Source of the DNA: Alphaproteobacteria bacterium
GTDB taxonomy: Bacteria > Pseudomonadota > Alphaproteobacteria > Rickettsiales > JABCZZ01
Assembly (NCBI GenBank): GCA_013288985.1
Contig: JABDAT010000007.1
Span: 1 to 49,764, forward strand
Length of the DNA stretch: 49,764 nt
Direction: 5' to 3'
Below the pieces are notes generated by a model. The model was not told the origin of the DNA and made no database searches. It saw only the letters and a program-made list of their open reading frames with translations. Positions within the stretch are counted from its first letter, which is position 1. Each line of letters opens with the position of its first letter. A program made the position numbers and the translations under genes. Below, in pieces: positions 26,856 to 35,631 of this stretch.

Positions 26856-28208
26856 ATGCGTTTGCTTATTATCGGTGAACTTGAAGGCCAAATCGGAGCG
26901 GCAACTAAAATTGCACGTTCGCGCGGAGCCAAAGTATCGCAAGCTCCCAATATCGAAGCGGCATTGACAGCGCTCAGAAACGGCCAGGGTGCCGATATGA
27001 TAATGATTGAAGCCAAGGCGGATGTGGCAAAACTGGTGCAGATGCTGGAAGCCGAACGCATCATCGTGCCGGTTATCGCCTGCGGTGTGCAATCAGATAG
27101 CGCTATCGCCGTTAAAGCCATCAAAGCCGGCGCCAAAGAATATATTCCCCTGCCCCCGGATGAAGAGTTAATTGCCGCCGTATTAGAAGCCATCACCGAA
27201 GAAGTGCATGCCGTTATTCATGCCTCCCCTCTCATGAAGCGCGTGCTGGAGCTGGCCGATCAGATTGCCAATTCCGAGGCCAGCGTGCTTATCACCGGCG
27301 AATCAGGCACCGGCAAAGAGGTCATTGCGCAATATATTCATCGCAAAAGCAAACGCGCAGGCAATAATTTCATATCCGTCAATTGCGCGGCTATACCCGA
27401 GGCACTCCTTGAATCGGAATTGTTTGGCCATGAAAAAGGCGCCTTTACCGGTGCTGTGGCGCGGCGCATCGGTAAATTTGAAGAAGCTAATAACGGCACG
27501 TTGCTGCTCGATGAAATCAGTGAAATGGATATCCGCCTGCAGGCTAAACTGCTGCGCGCCATCCAGGAACATGAGATTGATCGCGTCGGCAGCACCAAAC
27601 CGGTGAAGGTGAATATTCGCATCCTCGCTACCAGCAACCGTGACCTTGTCCAGGAAACCAAGAAAAATACATTCCGGGAGGATTTATATTTCCGCCTTAA
27701 TGTTATCAGCATACACATACCGCCGCTGCGCGATCGCAAGGAAGACATTCAGCCGATTGCCGAATTCTTTGTGGCCAAATACACCAAAGCCAACGGGACC
27801 CAGCAGCGGGTGCTATCCGCAGCCGCACTTGATAAACTGATGCGCTACAGCTGGCCGGGCAATGTACGTGAACTCGAGAATATCATTCACCGCGCGGTGC
27901 TGCTTGCCACCGGAACTGACATTGCTCCTGAAGCAATCACTTTGCCTAATGCACCCGCATCTAAGGAACCCGCATCTTATGGAGAAAATTCTGCGGCGCA
28001 AACGTCTCTTAATAAAAACGAGCTGGTAGGACGCACGGTTGAAAGTGTTGAGCGCGAATTGATTATGGATACACTGAATTATTGTTTAGGCAACCGCACG
28101 CATGCCGCCAATATTCTCGGTATATCCATCCGCACGCTGCGCAATAAGCTGAAACAATACAGCGATGAAGGGCTTTTGCCCGACGATATTAAATCGAAAA
28201 CCGGTTAA
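26856..28208 (+). CDS. flbD: FlbD-type sigma-54 activator of flagellar genes
   Basis: 450 residues. N-terminal receiver-like domain (1-110), AAA+ domain (about 125-355) with Walker A GESGTGKE, the sigma-54-contacting GAFTGA loop, Walker B LLLDEISEMD and the arginine-finger region, then a Fis-type HTH (NRTHAANILGISIRTLRNKLKQY). The receiver lacks the phosphorylation residues: the acidic pair is GELE, the phospho-Asp site reads MIMIEAK, and the Lys site reads YIPLPPDEE. This matches Caulobacter FlbD, which is controlled by FliX instead of phosphorylation; no fliX is in the window. Between fliN and flhA, its usual place. Confidence 0.88.
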   Translation: MRLLIIGELEGQIGAATKIARSRGAKVSQAPNIEAALTALRNGQGADMIMIEAKADVAKLVQMLEAERIIVPVIACGVQSDSAIAVKAIKAGAKEYIPLPPDEELIAAVLEAITEEVHAVIHASPLMKRVLELADQIANSEASVLITGESGTGKEVIAQYIHRKSKRAGNNFISVNCAAIPEALLESELFGHEKGAFTGAVARRIGKFEEANNGTLLLDEISEMDIRLQAKLLRAIQEHEIDRVGSTKPVKVNIRILATSNRDLVQETKKNTFREDLYFRLNVISIHIPPLRDRKEDIQPIAEFFVAKYTKANGTQQRVLSAAALDKLMRYSWPGNVRELENIIHRAVLLATGTDIAPEAITLPNAPASKEPASYGENSAAQTSLNKNELVGRTVESVERELIMDTLNYCLGNRTHAANILGISIRTLRNKLKQYSDEGLLPDDIKSKTG

Positions 28209-28229
28209 CGCAACATTACATAAGTCACA

Positions 28230-30362
28230 ATGGCAGCGGAACAAGAAATAGGCATGAACCTGCCGACCCTGCAAATGGGTGCCAGGGCAGTGATGCGCCG
28301 CAGCGATATCTTCTTTGCGCTGGGCGTAATGGCTATCCTCATGGTGCTGCTGGTGCCCGTGCCCAAGCAATTGCTCGATCTCCTGCTAAGCCTTTCCATT
28401 ACTATTTCCGTCCTGATTCTGATGACGGTACTGTTCATTGATAAACCGTTAAATCTGAGTTCATTTCCCACTATCCTGCTAATCGCCACGATGCTGCGAT
28501 TGTCGCTTAACATCGCCTCGGTACGGCTTATTCTATCGCAAGGAAATCTGGGAACCGATGCCGCCGGTCATGTAATCCAGGCATTTGGATCGATGGTAAT
28601 GGCAGGCTCAGTGCTGATTGGCGGCATCATTTTTGCCATTCTCACTATCATCAACTTTGTCGTAATTACCAAAGGTTCCGGCCGCATCGCCGAAGTCTCT
28701 GCACGTTTCAGCTTGGACGCGATGCCCGGCAAGCAAATGGCGGTGGACGCCGATCTTTCCGCCGGCCTTATCGATGAAAAAACCGCCAAAGCACGGCGCA
28801 AGGAACTGGAAGATGAAAGCTCGTTTTACGGCGCCATGGACGGTGCCAGCAAATTCGTGCGTGGTGATGCGATTGCGGGCCTACTGATTACATTTATTAA
28901 CTTTATCGGCGGCATTATCATCGGAACCATACAGAAAAACCTGACATTCTCACAGGCGCTGCAGACCTACACCGTACTGACTATCGGTGACGGGCTGGTC
29001 TCGCAAATACCCGCGCTTATTGTTTCCACTGCCGCCGGTCTGCTGGTTACCAAAGCGGGCGTATCCGGCTCAGCGGAAAAAGCCGTGCTTGGGCAGTTGG
29101 GCCGTTCACCTTCAGCCATCGGCATTACCAGCGGCCTGCTATTCTTTATGGGCGTGATGCCCGGATTGCCAGCCTTGCCTTTTCTCTTCCTCTCTGGCGT
29201 TACAGGATATGTCGCCTGGATGATGATGAACGCGCAGAAAAAAGAAGCGACGGCGCTCCCCGGCCAACCTGGAAAACCTGGTGTTCCAGGCGCCCCCGGT
29301 GTTGCAGGTGAAGCCAAGCCACCCGAAGAGCAAGTCACTGATTCATTGCATATTGACGTGCTGAGGCTGGAGCTTGGCTATGGCCTGCTGCCACTCATCA
29401 ATTACCAGAAAGGCCACCGTCTGACCGAGCAAATCAAGGCGCTGCGCAAACAAATGGCCCGCGACCTAGGCTTTATTATTCCGCCGGTGCGCATTCAGGA
29501 TAATATGCAGCTGCCGCCTAATACGTATGTTATTAAAATCAAGGAAGTGGAAACCGGACGCGGGGAAGTCAAAGCCGATATGCTGCTGGTCATGAACCCA
29601 AGCGGCGGCAAGATTACCTTACCGGGAGAAGAAACCACCGAGCCAACATTTGGCCTGCCCGCGATGTGGATTCCTGATACTTTCCGCGAAGAAGCCCTGT
29701 TCAAGAATTTTACGGTGGTTGACCCCCCCACCGTTGTCACCACGCATCTAACCGAAGTGGTGAAAGACAACATGCCGGAAATGCTTTCTTACGTGGAGAC
29801 GCAGAAACTTATCGACGAACTTCCCAAAGCTCAGCAAAAGCTGGTCAGCGAAGTCATTCCTACGCAAATTACTATCAGCGGCGTGCAGCGTGTGCTGCAA
29901 AGCCTGCTTGCCGAGCATATATCCATACGCGATCTGCCCACTATCATCGAAGCTATTGCCGAAGGATCACGCGCAACGCAGAATATCACGCTTATCACCG
30001 AGCATGTGCGCGCACGATTGTCGCGGCAAATCAGCCATGCAAGCACGGTGGATGATGGCTACATACCGATTATTTCCCTGTCGCCGCAATGGGAGCAGAC
30101 GTTCTCGGAAGCGCTTTCAAGCGCCACCGGCGATGAACGCATACTCAGCCTGGCACCCAGCAAAATCCAGGAATTTATTTCCATTGTGCGCAAGCGCTAT
30201 GATCAATTCGCCGTGCAGGGAGAAACGCCGGTGCTGCTGACGAGCCCCTCTATTCGCCCTTATGTGCGCTCTATTATCGAGCGCTTCCGGCCTTCCACCA
30301 TTGTGCTTTCCCAGAATGAGATTCATCCGCGTGCGAAAATTAAGACTTTAGGGCAATTATAA
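28230..30362 (+). CDS. flhA: Flagellar export gate protein FlhA
   Basis: 710 residues. Forms the nonameric export gate. N-terminal half with eight membrane helices (about 28-330) containing the conserved FHIPEP cytoplasmic-loop equivalent (RFSLDAMPGKQMAVDADLSAGLIDEKTAKARRKE, about 150-185); C-terminal cytoplasmic substrate- and chaperone-binding domain from about 365. Between them lies a linker with six Gly-X-Y triplets (GQP GKP GVP GAP GVA GEA, about residues 345-362), which is unusual. No clear Shine-Dalgarno before the ATG at 28230; Met9 is an alternative start. Confidence 0.96.
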   Translation: MAAEQEIGMNLPTLQMGARAVMRRSDIFFALGVMAILMVLLVPVPKQLLDLLLSLSITISVLILMTVLFIDKPLNLSSFPTILLIATMLRLSLNIASVRLILSQGNLGTDAAGHVIQAFGSMVMAGSVLIGGIIFAILTIINFVVITKGSGRIAEVSARFSLDAMPGKQMAVDADLSAGLIDEKTAKARRKELEDESSFYGAMDGASKFVRGDAIAGLLITFINFIGGIIIGTIQKNLTFSQALQTYTVLTIGDGLVSQIPALIVSTAAGLLVTKAGVSGSAEKAVLGQLGRSPSAIGITSGLLFFMGVMPGLPALPFLFLSGVTGYVAWMMMNAQKKEATALPGQPGKPGVPGAPGVAGEAKPPEEQVTDSLHIDVLRLELGYGLLPLINYQKGHRLTEQIKALRKQMARDLGFIIPPVRIQDNMQLPPNTYVIKIKEVETGRGEVKADMLLVMNPSGGKITLPGEETTEPTFGLPAMWIPDTFREEALFKNFTVVDPPTVVTTHLTEVVKDNMPEMLSYVETQKLIDELPKAQQKLVSEVIPTQITISGVQRVLQSLLAEHISIRDLPTIIEAIAEGSRATQNITLITEHVRARLSRQISHASTVDDGYIPIISLSPQWEQTFSEALSSATGDERILSLAPSKIQEFISIVRKRYDQFAVQGETPVLLTSPSIRPYVRSIIERFRPSTIVLSQNEIHPRAKIKTLGQL

Positions 30363-30400
30363 TGAGTTACAGAACGGTTATTCTGTTATCCCCCTTTTTT

Positions 30401-30610
30401 ACGTCATCCCGGAAGACGAGCCAGCAGGCGAGTCTGTCCGGGATCCATCTTTCATCGGCAATAAAAAACAAGTGGCAAGTCAGTAGACTTGCCGTGCGCA
30501 ATATCCAACACACGGCAGGCCTCCTTGCCTGCCTACCCATCTTCCTTGTGCATGATACATGGATCCCGTATCGCGCGACTTGCTCTGGCCGCTTGTACGG
30601 GATGACACGT
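30401..30610. repeat. Composite palindromic repeat between flhA and flhF
   Basis: Outer ends ACGTCATCCCG (30401-30411) and CGGGATGACACGT (30598-30610) are inverted copies; inner CGGGATCCAT (30439-30448) and ATGGATCCCG (30559-30568) form a second 10-bp inverted pair. Each arm also folds on itself (ATCCCGGA/TCCGGGAT on the left, ATCCCGTA/TACGGGAT on the right). GTCATCCCG-ended palindromes are dispersed non-coding elements in many alphaproteobacteria. An open frame across it (30362-30616) is a by-product of the repeat. It may act as a processing or termination site within the flagellar operon. Confidence 0.75.
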
Positions 30611-30628
30611 CAATGAGGAAAAGATAGC

Positions 30629-31609
30629 ATGCGCCTGCGTACTTTTAATGCCACGGATATGAGCGTCGCGATGCAGATGATTCGCGAAACGCTGGGGCAT
30701 GAAGCCATTATCATCGCAACCACCCGCATGGCAAATGGCAATATCTCCGTGACAGCCGCCGTTGAGCAGACAGAACCGAAATTATCCATTCAGGAGACGC
30801 TCCACCGCAGCATCACACAAACAACGGAGCCTATTCTTTCATCGTTTGAGGCCATGCTGCGCTTTCATTCCACCGCCGACCATGTGGTGGCAAAACTGCT
30901 GGAGACAGCACGCCATCTTTTCCTGCGCGGCAAGGATATCCGCACCGACCTGACGCGCCTCATGGCCGCCAGTTTTCAATATGCGCCCCTGCCGCTCGAT
31001 CAGGATATGTTCACGATTATGCTGGTAGGCCCTCCCGGCACAGGAAAGACCATGACCATTGCAAAAATGGCCTCGCAAATCGTCATGGATAAAAAAAAGC
31101 CCGTCGTCATCACCACGGATAATAAGCGCGCGGGCGGTGTGGAACAGTTATCTGCCTTTACCACTATCATGGGCTTAGAGCTGCATATTGCCGATAATCG
31201 CGGTGAATTATGGCGGCTATTGCAGCAATATGCTCCTCACAGCCGCATCCTTATCGATACTGGCGGCGTGAATCCCTTTAACACAAACGATGTGCGCGAA
31301 CTTGCAGAATACATCAAACTCGATCGCAGCATTGAGCCCGTGCTCGTGGCGGCCGCAGGCAGCGACAGCGGTGAAGCCGATGATATGGCGCGCGCCTTTG
31401 GTCCGCTTGGCGTCCGCAGGCTGCTGATTACGCGCATTGATGCCGCAAGGCGTTACGGCAGCGTTCTGACCGCAGCACATAGCGGTAAATTTGCACTCAC
31501 CCATGCCAGCAACTCCTCGCGCATTATCGGCGAATTCACCACTCTTGACCCCGCCATGCTGGCGGAACTGCTGCTGCGTTATCAGTCGTCGCAGAGAGAT
31601 CTTATATGA
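30629..31609 (+). CDS. flhF: Flagellar SRP-like GTPase FlhF
   Basis: 326 residues. SRP-type GTPase that sets flagellum number and position. FlhF N terminus MRLRTFNATDMSVAMQMIRETLGHEAIII, a short variable B domain, then the NG domain: P-loop GPPGTGKTMTIAKMASQ, ITTDNKRAGGVEQL, IDTGGVNPF (usually DTAG) and TRIDAARRYGS (usually TKLDE-). The G3 and G4 positions are thus non-standard, so GTP binding may be altered. An 8-A run at 31091-31098 stays in frame. Stop overlaps flhG (ATGA). Confidence 0.88.
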   Translation: MRLRTFNATDMSVAMQMIRETLGHEAIIIATTRMANGNISVTAAVEQTEPKLSIQETLHRSITQTTEPILSSFEAMLRFHSTADHVVAKLLETARHLFLRGKDIRTDLTRLMAASFQYAPLPLDQDMFTIMLVGPPGTGKTMTIAKMASQIVMDKKKPVVITTDNKRAGGVEQLSAFTTIMGLELHIADNRGELWRLLQQYAPHSRILIDTGGVNPFNTNDVRELAEYIKLDRSIEPVLVAAAGSDSGEADDMARAFGPLGVRRLLITRIDAARRYGSVLTAAHSGKFALTHASNSSRIIGEFTTLDPAMLAELLLRYQSSQRDLI

Positions 31610-32376
31610 ACGGAAACCTGGCAGGAGGAAATATTATTGCCATTGCGTCGGGCAAAGGCGGCGTCGGCAAAACATGGCTTGCCATTACGCTTGCACATCT
31701 GATTGCCCGTACCAAGCGCAAAGTGCTTTTGTTCGACGGCGATATCGGCCTTGCCAATGTTGATGTCCAGCTCGGACTTGCCCCACAGCATGATTTAAGC
31801 GAAGTATTTTATTCCAAAGCTGCGCTGGCTGATATAATCACGCCTTATGCGGCCAATTTTGACATCATCGCCGGACGCTCCGGCGCAGGCAACCTTGCTA
31901 CATTGCCTGCCGATACACTCGCCCTATTGAAAGAGCAATTAACGCTGCTAAGCCAATCATACGATTGCATCATCATTGATTTAGGCGCCGGCGTAGAGGA
32001 GCATGTGCGCGCGCTTGCGGCGATTGCCGCGCGTATTATCGTTGTGGTGACAGACGAGCCTACTTCACTCACCGACGCCTATGCTTTCATTAAAATCTGC
32101 ATGACGGCGGGGCTTACCGCGGAAATGGATATAGTGATCAATCAGTCAGCAAGCTTTAAAGAAGGCGAAAAAACATACGGCTTGCTTAGCAAAGCCTGCA
32201 TTAACTTCTTAAAACGGCAGCCACCCTGCCTTGGCATCATACGCAAAGACGGCAAGGTCAAGGATTGCATCCGTCATCAGACATCGATTTTGGAACGCGC
32301 GCCGCACTGTACAGCCGCCTCAGATGCCGCTAGTATTTCCATCAAGCTATTGCAGCGTTTAGGAATCAGGCACTGA
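31606..32376 (+). CDS. flhG: MinD/ParA-type ATPase FlhG (FleN)
   Basis: 256 residues. Partner of FlhF that limits flagellar number. Deviant Walker A SGKGGVGKTW (about 15-24), LLFDGDIGLANVDVQLGL (switch I/Walker A' region), and IIIDLGAGVEEHV (Walker B), with VVVTDEPTSLTDAYAFIK typical of FlhG/MinD relatives. Its start overlaps flhF's stop as ATGA, so the pair is co-translated. Confidence 0.9.
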   Translation: MNGNLAGGNIIAIASGKGGVGKTWLAITLAHLIARTKRKVLLFDGDIGLANVDVQLGLAPQHDLSEVFYSKAALADIITPYAANFDIIAGRSGAGNLATLPADTLALLKEQLTLLSQSYDCIIIDLGAGVEEHVRALAAIAARIIVVVTDEPTSLTDAYAFIKICMTAGLTAEMDIVINQSASFKEGEKTYGLLSKACINFLKRQPPCLGIIRKDGKVKDCIRHQTSILERAPHCTAASDAASISIKLLQRLGIRH

Positions 32377-32383
32377 TTAATGT

Positions 32384-34324
32384 ATGGCTAATGTTACCAT
32401 AATAACCCCTACCAGCCAGGTTCAATTGGTAAATGCAGTAGGGCAGCAAACCCAGACTTCAGCGGAAGCAGGGAGTGCCACCACTTCCGTAACTCCCGGT
32501 TCTGTCATCGCAGGCACTATCACCGGCAAAGATGCCAATGGCAACTTTCTCCTGCGCAGCAATCAGGGTACCATCGCGCTTCACAGCGATACGCCGCTGA
32601 CTTATAACAGTGATGTAGTCATCCGTGTAGGCACAAGCAATGCAGGCAACACAACCGCTCGTATTGTCAGCGTCAACGGCGAGCCCTTTGCTTCATTTGC
32701 CGCTACTGAGCCTGTTACTTCTGATAGCGTAAGCACTGCTTTGCTTACCGCTTCGCAAGGCGCCGGCGGCGGCGCCGAAACGGAGCCAAGCACACCTATT
32801 AGCCTATTGACCGGCACGGTGGTGGCAACGCCTGAAGCAACTGCAAATTCAGCAGATACTTCCAGCAATACAACATTGCCAAGCGGGACAAACGTGGTCG
32901 TGCGTCTTACTAACACTCCGCAAGCGACAGCACCACAAACATCCAACCCGCCTGCACAAACACCTTCTGCACCAGCCGGTAATCCTGAGACAAATGTGAA
33001 TACTCAATCTGTAAATGGCCCTGCCGCACCTGCAGAAGAACCCGCAAGCAATGAAGCCGCTGCGTCGCCTATACAAACACAGACAACTCTTCCCGCGCCG
33101 CCTGCAGCGCAAACAGCCGTGCAGTCGCAGAATATCGCCACCCCTCCGGCTCTTGCTCCAACCGCAACTGCGCCGCAATCATCCAATACCACGGTGCAGG
33201 CGGCAGCTCCTTCCGAGCCTGCAGCCGCTCCCATATTACCTGAGGCACAGACAGTAACAGCCTCACCGCAGACAGCGCAGACACCAACGCCGGCGAATAA
33301 TGCTCCTTCCAATCCGCTTTATGCCGCCTATACTAAAAATGTGCCGCAATCACCCGCCACTGCTGCTTCACCTGCAACTGCGGCAACTAGTCCTGCAACA
33401 TCTTCTGCACCTGCAGCTCCCATACCGGGACAAATTGCTTCCTACACACAAGGCATCGTGGTCGTGCAAACGCCTCAAGGGTCGGTGGCCATTAAAGCCG
33501 ATAATTTACCTGCTTCCGCATTGCTTGCGCCTGGCACCAATGTAAGCATCGAAGTGCCATCTACTCCCACTATTCAGCCTGCCGGTATCATTGCGCAAAC
33601 CATTTTCTCTTCCATTCCGGCATCGGTTACGGAACTCGCCACCTCGTGGCAGACCCTTACCGACATCATCAATGTCCTTAGTACGGCCAATCCTTCTGCA
33701 GCAAGTGCATTGCAGAACAACCTGCCGCAGTTGGGACCACAATTCATAGCATCGGCCACCGCTTTTGTGGCTGCCGTCGCCCAAGGCAATAGCCGAAAAT
33801 TGCTCGGCGATGATGCGGTTGATACGCTCAAGCAAAACGGGCGCACGGATCTGCTGGATAAACTTACCGGCGAGCTTCACAGCATGATGGAATCTTTAAC
33901 GCCTGCATCAACGCCTGAACGCCAGACGCCCAACTGGCAGATGCTTTTCCTGCCTTTTGTCTTCCAGGAAGAAATCCAGCAGGCGCGCATGTATGTGAAA
34001 CGCGATGGTTCCAAAAAAGAACAAAATAAAGGCAAAGCTACCGGCGACACGCGTTTTGTTGTCGAGATAGATTTTTCTGAGCTGGGCCCCATGCAGATGG
34101 ACGGGCTGGTGCGCAAAAAAGAACAAACCACCGCATTTGACCTTATAGTGCGCAGCGCCAACCCGTTTAGCAAAGAACAGCAGATGGACATTATCATGCT
34201 GTATAAGAATGCTGCGGAACTGACGGGTTTTACAGGTTCCGTTGCATTCCAGGTCACCAAGGATTTTCCCATCAAGCCGCTCGATGAGATACTTGCCGAT
34301 AGATCGCATGGCATCACGGTGTAG
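32384..34324 (+). CDS. FliK-like flagellar hook-length protein (probable)
   Basis: 646 residues in three parts: an N-terminal region (about 1-120) with repeated strand-like segments (ITGKDANGNFLLRSNQGTIAL, then VVVRLTNT later); a long Ala/Pro/Thr/Gln-rich middle (about 140-370) that is surely disordered; and a conserved-looking C terminus (about 500-646) with WQMLFLPFVFQEEIQQARMY, RFVVEIDFSELGPMQMDGLV and a closing helix-strand region. FliK proteins have the same low-complexity middle and a C-terminal domain that reads LxLxPxxLGxVxV-like sequence. Last gene of the flagellar run, 7 bases after flhG. The family assignment is inference. Confidence 0.55.
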   Translation: MANVTIITPTSQVQLVNAVGQQTQTSAEAGSATTSVTPGSVIAGTITGKDANGNFLLRSNQGTIALHSDTPLTYNSDVVIRVGTSNAGNTTARIVSVNGEPFASFAATEPVTSDSVSTALLTASQGAGGGAETEPSTPISLLTGTVVATPEATANSADTSSNTTLPSGTNVVVRLTNTPQATAPQTSNPPAQTPSAPAGNPETNVNTQSVNGPAAPAEEPASNEAAASPIQTQTTLPAPPAAQTAVQSQNIATPPALAPTATAPQSSNTTVQAAAPSEPAAAPILPEAQTVTASPQTAQTPTPANNAPSNPLYAAYTKNVPQSPATAASPATAATSPATSSAPAAPIPGQIASYTQGIVVVQTPQGSVAIKADNLPASALLAPGTNVSIEVPSTPTIQPAGIIAQTIFSSIPASVTELATSWQTLTDIINVLSTANPSAASALQNNLPQLGPQFIASATAFVAAVAQGNSRKLLGDDAVDTLKQNGRTDLLDKLTGELHSMMESLTPASTPERQTPNWQMLFLPFVFQEEIQQARMYVKRDGSKKEQNKGKATGDTRFVVEIDFSELGPMQMDGLVRKKEQTTAFDLIVRSANPFSKEQQMDIIMLYKNAAELTGFTGSVAFQVTKDFPIKPLDEILADRSHGITV

Positions 34325-34447
34325 CGGAAGAAAAACCGGGAAATCAGGCAGTATAAAAAAGAAATAAGGTTTATTTTATATATTAAGCTGGCTGTTGTTG
34401 CCGATCTCCCTAGACATGGAGGCTTTGAGGCGCTAAAACTGCCGCCT

Positions 34448-35455
34448 ATGGCACATACACAACCATCTTCCACTGTAAAATCTCCTACTCTTGACAGGCT
34501 GCAATCGCTTGTGCGCAAAGATTTGGCAAGCGTAGACCAGGTAATACTGAGCCATATCGATAGCGGCGTTCCTCTTATTCCCAAACTCGCGCGCCATATT
34601 ATCGCCGCTGGCGGCAAGCGCCTGCGCCCTGCCCTTACCTTGCTTAGCGCCAAATTATGCGGCTATAGCGGTGAGCGCCATGTGCATTTGGCGGCTTGCG
34701 TGGAATTTATCCATACCGCCACGCTTCTGCATGATGATGTTGTTGACGAAAGCGCCCTAAGGCGCGGCAGCGCTACTGCTAATGAAGTCTGGGGCAATAA
34801 GGCCAGCGTCCTGGTAGGTGATTTCCTGTTAAGCCGGGCATTCCAGCTGATGGTAAGCGACGGTTCGCTCAAAGTGCTGCGCATTCTTTCTAATGCTTCG
34901 GCCGTAATTGCCCAGGGTGAAGTAATGCAGCTTACCACCGCCAATAATCCGCAAACCACCGAGCAGGAATATCTGGAAGTCATTACCGCCAAGACAGCGA
35001 CGCTGTTTGCCGCCGCATGCGAACTGGGCGCGGTGGTTTCCGCACAGGAAGACAAAGAAGATGTGCTGCGCGCAATAGGACTGGCGCTGGGCATAGCATT
35101 CCAGATTATGGATGATACGCTGGATTACGTGGCGGAACAGGCAACGCTCGGTAAATCCATTGGCGATGATTTCCGCGATGGTAAAGTCACCCTGCCCGTT
35201 ATTCTCGCTTATGCACGTGGAACAACCGAAGAACAGCAGTTCTGGACACGCACCCTGGAAGACCAGGCCATAGAAGAGGGCGACCTTGAGAAGGCCATGA
35301 AAATTATCAATAAATATCGGGCAATTACTGATTCGATTACCTTGGCGGAAAGCTATTGTGAATCTGCACGCAAACTGCTTGCTCCATTCCCGCAAAGCCC
35401 GGAAAAAGACGCGCTGCTTGAAACAATTGATTTTTGTACGCAAAGAGCGTACTAA
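34448..35455 (+). CDS. ispB: Polyprenyl (octaprenyl-type) diphosphate synthase
   Basis: 335 residues. Builds the long isoprenoid tail of ubiquinone. The two aspartate-rich motifs are LLHDDVVDESALRRG (DDxxD, about 95-102) and FQIMDDTLDYV. GGKRLRPALTLL is the isopentenyl-diphosphate-binding segment. Chain length cannot be read directly; alphaproteobacteria mostly use C50 or C40. No good Shine-Dalgarno precedes the ATG. The 123-base gap before it (34325-34447) shows no clear promoter. Confidence 0.9.
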   Translation: MAHTQPSSTVKSPTLDRLQSLVRKDLASVDQVILSHIDSGVPLIPKLARHIIAAGGKRLRPALTLLSAKLCGYSGERHVHLAACVEFIHTATLLHDDVVDESALRRGSATANEVWGNKASVLVGDFLLSRAFQLMVSDGSLKVLRILSNASAVIAQGEVMQLTTANNPQTTEQEYLEVITAKTATLFAAACELGAVVSAQEDKEDVLRAIGLALGIAFQIMDDTLDYVAEQATLGKSIGDDFRDGKVTLPVILAYARGTTEEQQFWTRTLEDQAIEEGDLEKAMKIINKYRAITDSITLAESYCESARKLLAPFPQSPEKDALLETIDFCTQRAY

Positions 35456-35505
35456 CCTGCTTCCTCCCGTACGTAAAATTGTCAAGCGCGTGGGAATGCA
35501 TATGT

Positions 35506-35582
35506 CGGAGTGTGGCTCAGCCTGGTAGAGCACTGCGTTCGGGACGCAGGGGTCGAAGGTTCAAATCCTTTCACTCCGACCA
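35506..35582 (+). tRNA. tRNA-Pro (anticodon CGG)
   Basis: A 77-base cloverleaf with encoded CCA. The acceptor stem pairs CGGAGTG with CACTCCG; the anticodon arm is CTGCG-TTCGGGA-CGCAG with anticodon CGG (codon CCG); the T arm reads GAAGG-TTCAAAT-CCTTT. The C at position 1 with A73 is typical of bacterial tRNA-Pro. It stands alone, so it could in principle serve as an integration site, but no adjacent integrase or 3'-end repeat is visible. Confidence 0.95.
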
Positions 35583-35602
35583 TTTTATTAGTATATAATT
35601 AT

Positions 35603-35625
35603 ATCAATATATTCAGTATATTGAT
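35603..35625 (+). promoter_or_regulatory. Perfect inverted repeat before the LhgO-like gene
   Basis: ATCAATATA (35603-35611), a 5-base spacer, then TATATTGAT (35617-35625): perfect 9-bp inverted repeat ending 6 bases before the ATG at 35632. It is too AT-rich and lacks a T tract for a strong terminator of the tRNA. It may be a regulator site or a hairpin that hides the ribosome-binding site, as no Shine-Dalgarno is visible. Confidence 0.4.
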
Positions 35626-35631
35626 CAATGT

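Noticed and set aside
30362..30616. 84-residue open frame after flhA
   Set aside because: It lies across the palindromic repeat, has no recognisable protein features, and its residues follow the inverted-repeat DNA.
33015..33312. Several open frames in and against the FliK-like gene
   Set aside because: Repetitive Ala/Pro/Gln codons keep all frames open; they show no independent gene features.
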